Assembly (NCBI GenBank): GCA_038046465.1 | Contig: JBBSWB010000075.1 | Coordinates: 1 to 5,656, forward strand | Direction of reading: 5' to 3' | Source: JBBSWB01 sp038046465 | Lineage (GTDB): Archaea > Nanobdellota > Nanobdellia > Woesearchaeales > GW2011-AR9 | DNA length: 5,656 bases | Shown here: in pieces, positions 1 to 3,971 of the stretch | Position numbering within the stretch: the stretch's first letter is position 1 | Layout: every line of letters starts with the position of its first letter | Program-made: the position numbers and the translations under genes | Notes under the pieces: model-generated | Databases searched by the model: none | What the model was told of the DNA's origin: nothing | What the model saw: the letters and a program-made list of their open reading frames with translations, nothing else

Positions 1-14
1 AAAAAAAGAAAAGT

Positions 15-28
15 TTTATATTTATAAA
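15..28 (+). promoter_or_regulatory. Archaeal TATA box for the 45-443 gene
   Basis: The stretch TTTATATTTATAAA is centred about 24 nt before the ATG at 45. Archaeal TATA boxes lie about 26 nt before the transcription start, so transcription would begin at or next to the ATG and give a leaderless mRNA. No Shine-Dalgarno sequence lies before the ATG, which agrees with this. The B-recognition element would be the A-rich bases 8-14. Confidence 0.6.
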
Positions 29-44
29 CTATTTGTCTTATCTT

Positions 45-443
45 ATGCCTGTATATGAAAAAAAGTGGTGGAAAAAATTATTTTCAAAAAAAGAACCCAA
101 GACTAAAGTAGATGTTCTTAAAAACACGGAAGCAATTACTGAATTTTTAAGCGAAATTAATGATGACACTAAAGGATTAGTGGAAAAATTAAATAAATTG
201 GAAGAATTAGAAAAAGAATTTCTGGTTGCTAAACCCAGCCTTATCCCCATCAATTTAGAAACTCAAGCCAAACTTCTGGATGAAATATTGCAGCATTACG
301 AAGGTTTCCAGAATGATGCAGACATAAATGGCTTAAGGGTAAAGATGATTGCTCAAGAATTCTTAAAAAGAGCTGCTGCTGCCGGCCTTAAAAATATTAT
401 TACTGAAAAAAAGAAAGACCACAAATGGCAGTTTCAGTGGTAA
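45..443 (+). CDS. Small charged helical protein of unknown function
   Basis: The encoded protein has 132 residues and I do not recognise its family. It starts with a very basic, Trp-containing segment (residues 5-21: KKWWKK, then FSKKEPKTK). A helical stretch rich in Glu, Lys and Leu follows (about 25-62) that could form a short coiled coil. After a Pro-containing break (64-68) come further amphipathic helices (71-120) with an Ala run at 110-113, and a basic tail ends in WQFQW. There is no signal peptide, membrane span or Cys cluster. The ATG at 45 is preferred over an in-frame TTG at 33 because the TATA box at 15-28 predicts transcription starting near 45, leaving the TTG outside the message. 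The gene converges on the dehydrogenase gene, with 49 nt between the stops. The basic N-terminus could bind nucleic acid or acidic lipid, but that is speculation. The reading frame is solid; the function is unknown. Confidence 0.75.
   Translation: MPVYEKKWWKKLFSKKEPKTKVDVLKNTEAITEFLSEINDDTKGLVEKLNKLEELEKEFLVAKPSLIPINLETQAKLLDEILQHYEGFQNDADINGLRVKMIAQEFLKRAAAAGLKNIITEKKKDHKWQFQW
406..417 (-). terminator. Possible U-rich terminator after the dehydrogenase gene
   Basis: Read on the minus strand this is CTTTCTTTTTTT, about 75 nt past the dehydrogenase stop and inside the 3' end of the converging gene. Archaeal RNA polymerase can stop on U-rich tracts without a hairpin. The same bases encode Glu-Lys-Lys-Lys on the plus strand, so the tract may simply be coding sequence. 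Confidence 0.2.
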
Positions 444-505
444 AATAGGATTGATTAGGTTATATAGAGTTCCCAGAGATGCTGTAAATCTGTTATAATT
501 TTTTA
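444..505 (+). terminator. Convergent intergenic region with a possible T-tract terminator
   Basis: The 49 nt between the two convergent stop codons (444-492) hold no gene and no strong hairpin that I can see. On the plus strand a run of six T follows at 499-504, overlapping the last codons of the dehydrogenase gene. It could end transcription of the small plus-strand gene. The tract is short and nothing else supports it. Confidence 0.25.
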
Positions 506-1602
506 TTCAGGGGACGGGCTTTAAAATATCCATCAAATATTTTTATTGCCGACTCTAACAAGGTAAGTTTATTTTTTTTTGAGTGATTAATGACTTCTTT
601 TAATCTATCTCTGATAATCGTTGATTTTTTTCTTGCTTCTTCAATTGTTCCACCTTTTCTTTCAACTAAAGCTTGCAAAAATCCCCCACAATTCAAAATA
701 AAATCAGGAACATAAATTATCTTCTTCTTTAATAAAGATCTTTCATCTTCAAATTCATTTTCAAGAGGATTATTTGCTCCACCAGCAATAATTTTACATT
801 TAAGTTTAGGTATTGTTTTTTTGTTGATTGCCGCGCCTAAAGCACACGGAGAAAGAATATCAACTTTCTGAAACAAGATTTTATTAGGAGAAACAATTTT
901 TACACCAATCTGTTTAGCTTTTTCACAATTTAATTTTATAACATCGGTTCCAATGACTTGACAACCCCTTGCAAGAAGTTTTTCTGCGAGAGGAAAACCA
1001 ACTGCACCCAACCCTTGTATCGCAATACTGCACTCTTGTAATGGTTTGTTAAGGATTTCCTCACAAATTACTTCAAAACCATAAATCATACCTTCTGCAG
1101 TATTTTCACCAGTGCTTCCTAAACCTTTTTCCAAATGAGATAAAGAATCAACATAATCTGCTCTTGATGCTATTTGTTTTCCATCTTCCATAACAAACCC
1201 CAAATCAATGGCCGTTTTGAATAACCCTTTGTGAATTTGAATGAAATCTCCTACGGAATGTAAAAGTTGTTTATTCTTCTTTTGGTTTGCCAAAATAACT
1301 GCTTTGCACCCGCCCTCTTTAACTCCAAGAACATTTGCTTTTCTGGTCATCGCTCTTGCTAATTTCAATGCATCTTGTAAAGCGACATCTGCATTTTTGT
1401 GGGCAAATCTTGTCCCTCCAGATGCAGAAACTTCTTGTGTTAACTTTCTATTTTTATCTCTTTTTTCAGGGATAGAATCAATAACCCAAATTAGTTTTAG
1501 TTTTGTTTTAGGATCATAATGGAAAGTGATTTGCCGACAGTTTTCTTTCTCCATCGTTTCAAATATCTTTTTTGCAATATTTTTGTCATTACTTTTTATC
1601 AT
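493..1602 (-). CDS. Leucine/phenylalanine dehydrogenase-family amino acid dehydrogenase
   Basis: This 369-residue protein belongs to the Glu/Leu/Phe/Val dehydrogenase superfamily and is closest to leucine dehydrogenases (usually about 350-370 residues). They reversibly deaminate an L-amino acid to its 2-oxo acid and ammonia, usually with NAD+. The N-terminal catalytic domain carries GGTR (62-65), the substrate-carboxylate Lys88 in MTRK, the catalytic Lys100 in GGCK and the catalytic Asp133 in TAIDLG. The Rossmann domain has GLGAVG (197-202) and Asp220 ending the second strand, which favours NAD+ over NADP+. Further family blocks are SPCALGAAIN (251-260), AGGANN (273-278) and PDFILNCGG (299-307). 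Compared from memory with Bacillus leucine dehydrogenase, it has about 12 extra residues before GGTR, about 3 fewer before TAEG, and changed side-chain pocket positions, so the true substrate is open. It lies downstream of the phosphatase gene but has its own TATA box. A bacterial origin by transfer is possible but untested. Confidence 0.9.
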   Translation of the reverse strand: MIKSNDKNIAKKIFETMEKENCRQITFHYDPKTKLKLIWVIDSIPEKRDKNRKLTQEVSASGGTRFAHKNADVALQDALKLARAMTRKANVLGVKEGGCKAVILANQKKNKQLLHSVGDFIQIHKGLFKTAIDLGFVMEDGKQIASRADYVDSLSHLEKGLGSTGENTAEGMIYGFEVICEEILNKPLQECSIAIQGLGAVGFPLAEKLLARGCQVIGTDVIKLNCEKAKQIGVKIVSPNKILFQKVDILSPCALGAAINKKTIPKLKCKIIAGGANNPLENEFEDERSLLKKKIIYVPDFILNCGGFLQALVERKGGTIEEARKKSTIIRDRLKEVINHSKKNKLTLLESAIKIFDGYFKARPLNKKL

Positions 1603-1624
1603 ATACTAATTAACAGGATTACTG

Positions 1625-1636
1625 TTTATATAAATA
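1625..1636 (-). promoter_or_regulatory. TATA box for the dehydrogenase gene
   Basis: On the minus strand this reads TATTTATATAAA, centred about 28 nt before the dehydrogenase ATG at 1602. It fits wholly within the 37-nt gap after the phosphatase stop. The spacing predicts a leaderless or nearly leaderless mRNA, and no Shine-Dalgarno sequence precedes the ATG. It suggests the dehydrogenase is transcribed independently of the upstream ribosomal protein cluster, although read-through remains possible because no T-rich terminator follows the phosphatase gene on that strand. Confidence 0.6.
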
Positions 1637-1639
1637 TTA

Positions 1640-2581
1640 CTAAAGCCTGCCCAAATTAATTTCTCCTTTTTTCACATAAAACGCAAAAACACCTTCTGAT
1701 TTAAACACGATTGCCGCCGGTTCGTTTTCTCCATATCTTGGAGTCATTCCTACGTCAATGTTAAATGCTCGGCCAGCATAATTTTTAATTTCCTTTTGAG
1801 GGGTATGGCCAATTACAATATAATCTACTCCCAGATAATTTGCTATTTGACGGATCTCGGGATCACTCATACTTGAAATTTTTCTATCCCAAAATATACT
1901 GTGGCTTCCGACTTTCTCATCATGAAGAAACTTCTGGCTGGTTCTTCCAAAAGACCCACTTTTTTCGGCCATATGTGATTCAAAAGAAATAAGATAACTC
2001 TCTAAATCAGTTTTATTTTTAAGATTATGAGGGATTCCCCCGTGGACAAAAAGAACAGATTTTTCATCAATGGAGGTTAGATAATAAGGTTTCAGTTTGC
2101 GCATCCAAGACCCTATATCTCCTTCTCTGGAAAGTCTTCTTACCCATGCTTCAAAAGCAGCCTCGGGAGTATTACCAAATTCAGCAATACAAGAAATTCC
2201 CCCATTATATCCATGAGGTGCAACGGTTCCATAGGCGAGATTTATTTGATTACCACTATGCCTTTTTCTTGCTTCTTCTGCCCTTTGTAATCCGGCCAGT
2301 GCTAATAATTCATGATTTCCAAACAATTGATGGACATTAGTAGGATTTTTTTCTGCTAATTCCATAAGTGTGGCAAGAACTTGAAGGTTTTGTTCACCCC
2401 GATCGATATAATCGCCCGTAAAAACAAGAGATATATCATCTTTAAGCTTTAATTTGCTCTGGTCTTGAAACACTTCGTATTGTTGTTCTAGACCATTAAG
2501 TAAGGCGTCTAAAGCTGGAAAATGCCCATGTATATCACCTATACCAACAAGGATTTTAGAGGAATTTGTTTGTTCTACCAT
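1640..2581 (-). CDS. PPP-family metallophosphatase (Ser/Thr phosphatase-like)
   Basis: The 313-residue protein has the full signature of the PPP family of two-metal phosphoesterases: GDIHG (15-19), GDYIDRG (56-62), GNHE (88-91), HGG (180-182) and the last metal-binding His259 in IGHTP. Metal ligands Asp16, His18, Asp57, Asn89, His180 and His259, the general-acid His90 and the phosphate-binding Arg61 are all present, so it should be active. The ending, IGHTP followed by NIDVGMTPRYGE (274-285), resembles Shewanella-like (SLP) and bacterial PPP enzymes more than eukaryotic PP1/PP2A. The substrate could be a phosphoprotein or a small molecule such as diadenosine tetraphosphate (ApaH-like). There is no signal peptide, so it is probably cytoplasmic. 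It follows the DUF655 gene by 21 nt on the same strand, with no TATA box or Shine-Dalgarno sequence in the gap, suggesting co-transcription with rpl21e-rpoF-DUF655. Fold and catalytic class are very likely; the substrate is unknown. Confidence 0.9.
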   Translation of the reverse strand: MVEQTNSSKILVGIGDIHGHFPALDALLNGLEQQYEVFQDQSKLKLKDDISLVFTGDYIDRGEQNLQVLATLMELAEKNPTNVHQLFGNHELLALAGLQRAEEARKRHSGNQINLAYGTVAPHGYNGGISCIAEFGNTPEAAFEAWVRRLSREGDIGSWMRKLKPYYLTSIDEKSVLFVHGGIPHNLKNKTDLESYLISFESHMAEKSGSFGRTSQKFLHDEKVGSHSIFWDRKISSMSDPEIRQIANYLGVDYIVIGHTPQKEIKNYAGRAFNIDVGMTPRYGENEPAAIVFKSEGVFAFYVKKGEINLGRL

Positions 2582-2602
2582 TCTACAGTGAAAACAAATG
2601 CA

Positions 2603-3193
2603 TCATTTAAACCTTTCTGTAGAAAACAGTCGCTGAGTAAATAACCGGTATTTCTCGTTTCCTTCGATTTCAGAAAGAATCCTTTTTACTACTAGATTTA
2701 ATGGATCTGGCAGTAATTTAACTCGGTTTTTTAAATCTTCAAAACTTTCAAAAGGCTTTACTTTTCGGGCATTAATTATTTCCCACATATGTTTTTTTCC
2801 TAATCCAGGCAATAATTCTAATTGATGCATGCGCATGCTTAAAGGTTGAGCCTTATTAAAAAATTCAATAAACTTTTTTTCTTCTTTTCGAACAATGCCT
2901 TCAATAATCGGCTTTAATTCGTTACGAGCAGTTAAAGTTAATTTGTCTATGGAAATTTTTCCTTTAATATGATGAATTTCGTCTCTTTTCCCTTCCCCGA
3001 TATACACCACTTTGTGCGGCTGTAAAAAAACACCTTTTTTAGGAATGAGTTCTAGCAAAGTCAGATGCTCTATTCCCAATGCTTGAACAATTGGTGTTTG
3101 CATGCTTCCTTGCTCCATAGGATAACCGTGTTCCAAATAGTCTAATACTATGGCGTTCTCTTCTTTTACTGCTTTTGGTTCGGAAATTATCAT
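2603..3193 (-). CDS. DUF655 family predicted RNA-binding protein
   Basis: This 196-residue protein matches the archaeal DUF655 family (COG1491) over its full length. The N-terminal half is an OB-like beta domain, with the stretch EGKRDEIHHIKGKI at 67-80. The C-terminal half contains a helix-hairpin-helix element, LELLPGLGKKHMWEII (125-140), a nucleic-acid backbone-binding motif. It is followed by the family block PFESFEDLKNRV (147-158), then LPDP (161-164) and KYRLF near residue 181. The family is found almost only in archaea, is encoded beside rpl21e and rpoF, and is predicted to bind RNA; its precise role is not established. Here it lies 65 nt after rpoF, an unusually wide gap for this cluster, containing a repeated AT-rich element that could serve as an extra promoter. 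No Shine-Dalgarno sequence precedes the ATG. Confidence 0.92.
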   Translation of the reverse strand: MIISEPKAVKEENAIVLDYLEHGYPMEQGSMQTPIVQALGIEHLTLLELIPKKGVFLQPHKVVYIGEGKRDEIHHIKGKISIDKLTLTARNELKPIIEGIVRKEEKKFIEFFNKAQPLSMRMHQLELLPGLGKKHMWEIINARKVKPFESFEDLKNRVKLLPDPLNLVVKRILSEIEGNEKYRLFTQRLFSTERFK

Positions 3194-3210
3194 TTTAAAG
3201 CCTTATTTAG

Positions 3211-3260
3211 TAAGTATTTTTTCAAAATTAATAAAAATTGCGTTTTTTTAAGTATTTTTT
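3211..3260. repeat. 12-bp direct repeat in the rpoF-DUF655 gap
   Basis: TAAGTATTTTTT occurs exactly at 3211-3222 and 3249-3260, 38 bp apart, and TAAGTAAATT follows directly from 3260. On the minus strand each copy reads AAAAAATACTTA. The copy at 3211-3222 sits 18-29 nt before the DUF655 ATG, about where an archaeal TATA box would be, so it may be a weak internal promoter. Chance repetition in AT-rich DNA is also possible. Confidence 0.4.
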
Positions 3261-3603
3261 AAGTAAATTCTTTGACTGCCGCAATAATTGCATCCTGGTC
3301 TTTTTTAGACAGGCTTAGGTGGTACGATAGAATAATAACTTTTAATTCGTCCACAGTCTTAGGCAAAATATCGATTATCTTACAAACCTGTTCTTCTTTA
3401 ATACGGGTAAGATTTAAACTTAGAAGTTTTTTATGCAATTCCTCTTTTCTTTTCTCAGAAAGAGTCACAAAAGTAGCTAAATATTCTTTAGTTTTATTAG
3501 CAAGAAAATTCAGGGTAGTGTCTCTCTTTTCAATAATTTCGATAGCTGTTTTCACGTCTACTAAAGATAAAGGTTTCTCTTCTAGAAATTGTGGAGCTGC
3601 CAT
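3259..3603 (-). CDS. rpoF: DNA-directed RNA polymerase subunit F (Rpb4 homologue)
   Basis: This 114-residue protein is archaeal RNA polymerase subunit F, which pairs with subunit E (Rpb7 homologue) to form the polymerase stalk. The stalk helps open-complex formation, elongation and termination. The family signature is the C-terminal HRDC-like helical domain, LTRIKEEQVCKIIDILPKTV (65-84) followed by DELKVI (85-90). The N-terminal part (about 10-60) is a helix-rich segment with LSLVDVKTAIEII that contacts subunit E. The length is normal for the family. Its ATG follows the rpl21e stop by a single base, so the two are surely co-transcribed and probably translationally coupled; a GAGG sits 7 nt before the ATG, within the end of rpl21e. 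Subunit E is not encoded in this window. Confidence 0.95.
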   Translation of the reverse strand: MAAPQFLEEKPLSLVDVKTAIEIIEKRDTTLNFLANKTKEYLATFVTLSEKRKEELHKKLLSLNLTRIKEEQVCKIIDILPKTVDELKVIILSYHLSLSKKDQDAIIAAVKEFT

Positions 3604-3604
3604 T

Positions 3605-3895
3605 TTATTGCCTCGTTAAGTGAATAGGATGAACAAACAAAGTTTTTTCTTTATTGCCGTCCATAATTTTAACTAAATAACAGAAGCCTTTTTTACCCGC
3701 AATAGAACCGGTTAAACCATAAAAACGAGGAAAAAAGCGCCCTTTGTCCATAGCTGAATCGGTTTTTAGGTTAACTTTATCTCCAATTTCAAATTCTTGA
3801 AAATACTTACTAAGAGAAAGTTTACCTTTTTCCCGATAATGTTTTAAGTATTTGTGTCTAGTTTTTCTTTGACAAGTACCGCAGCGATCTACCAT
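3605..3895 (-). CDS. rpl21e: 50S ribosomal protein L21e (eL21)
   Basis: The 96-residue product matches archaeal L21e, a large-subunit protein shared by archaea and eukaryotes. Family features are the basic N-terminal segment QRKTRHK (9-15), then EFEIGDKV (34-41), KGRFFPRFYGLTGSI (51-65), the strand pair up to YLVKIMDGNKEK (73-84), and the ending FVHPIHL (87-93). The beta-barrel core is of the SH3-like type. The N-terminus carries Cys5 and Cys8 as CGTC, which I do not recall from typical L21e proteins. It is the first gene of the rpl21e-rpoF-DUF655 cluster. The ATG at 3895 is supported by a TATA box about 28 nt upstream that gives an almost leaderless message. The call is secure. Confidence 0.93.
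   Translation of the reverse strand: MVDRCGTCQRKTRHKYLKHYREKGKLSLSKYFQEFEIGDKVNLKTDSAMDKGRFFPRFYGLTGSIAGKKGFCYLVKIMDGNKEKTLFVHPIHLTRQ
3611..3614 (-). promoter_or_regulatory. Shine-Dalgarno site for rpoF
   Basis: On the minus strand GAGG lies 7 nt before the rpoF ATG, inside the last codons of rpl21e. It can pair with the CCUCC core at the 3' end of archaeal 16S rRNA. It stands out because the other starts in the window show no such motif: first genes look leaderless, while this internal cistron has a ribosome binding site. Confidence 0.5.
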
Positions 3896-3917
3896 AGAAA
3901 CGCTAGAGTTGTGGTTG

Positions 3918-3927
3918 ATTTATAAAG
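3918..3927 (-). promoter_or_regulatory. TATA box for the rpl21e-rpoF-DUF655-phosphatase cluster
   Basis: On the minus strand this reads CTTTATAAAT, centred about 28 nt before the rpl21e ATG at 3895. Transcription would start within a couple of bases of the ATG. It is the clearest promoter in the 76-bp divergent region and probably drives all four minus-strand genes down to 1640. Confidence 0.6.
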
Positions 3928-3942
3928 ATTTCTACAAAAACC

Positions 3943-3951
3943 TAATAAAAA
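3943..3951 (+). promoter_or_regulatory. Possible TATA box for elp3
   Basis: TAATAAAAA is centred about 25 nt before the elp3 ATG at 3972, the right distance for a leaderless transcript, but it is a poorer match to the archaeal TATA consensus than the other boxes here. No Shine-Dalgarno sequence lies close to the ATG. An 8-bp direct repeat, GGATAATA, at 3953-3960 and 3965-3972 separates this box from the start. Confidence 0.35.
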
Positions 3952-3971
3952 GGGATAATAATCTGGATAAT

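Noticed and set aside
33..44. In-frame TTG start giving a 4-residue longer version of the first protein
   Set aside because: The TATA box at 15-28 places the transcription start near 45, so the TTG would not be in the mRNA, and ATG is the better start.
38..253. Minus-strand open frame opposite the first gene
   Set aside because: It is antisense to a gene with a clear promoter and its product looks like a low-complexity reverse reading of Lys/Glu-rich codons.
455..495. Possible hairpin in the convergent intergenic region
   Set aside because: Only a few bases around CAGAGAT and ATCTG can pair, with mismatches; too weak to call a structured terminator.
1241..1519. Plus-strand open frame of 92 codons with hydrophobic content
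   Set aside because: It lies wholly antisense to the conserved catalytic domain of the dehydrogenase, has no promoter, and its hydrophobicity reflects the complementary codons.
2146..2340. Plus-strand open frame of 64 codons
   Set aside because: It is antisense to the phosphatase coding region and has no features of a gene.
3272..3619. Plus-strand open frame of 115 codons
   Set aside because: It is antisense to rpoF, which is a certain gene; no promoter or recognisable domain supports it.
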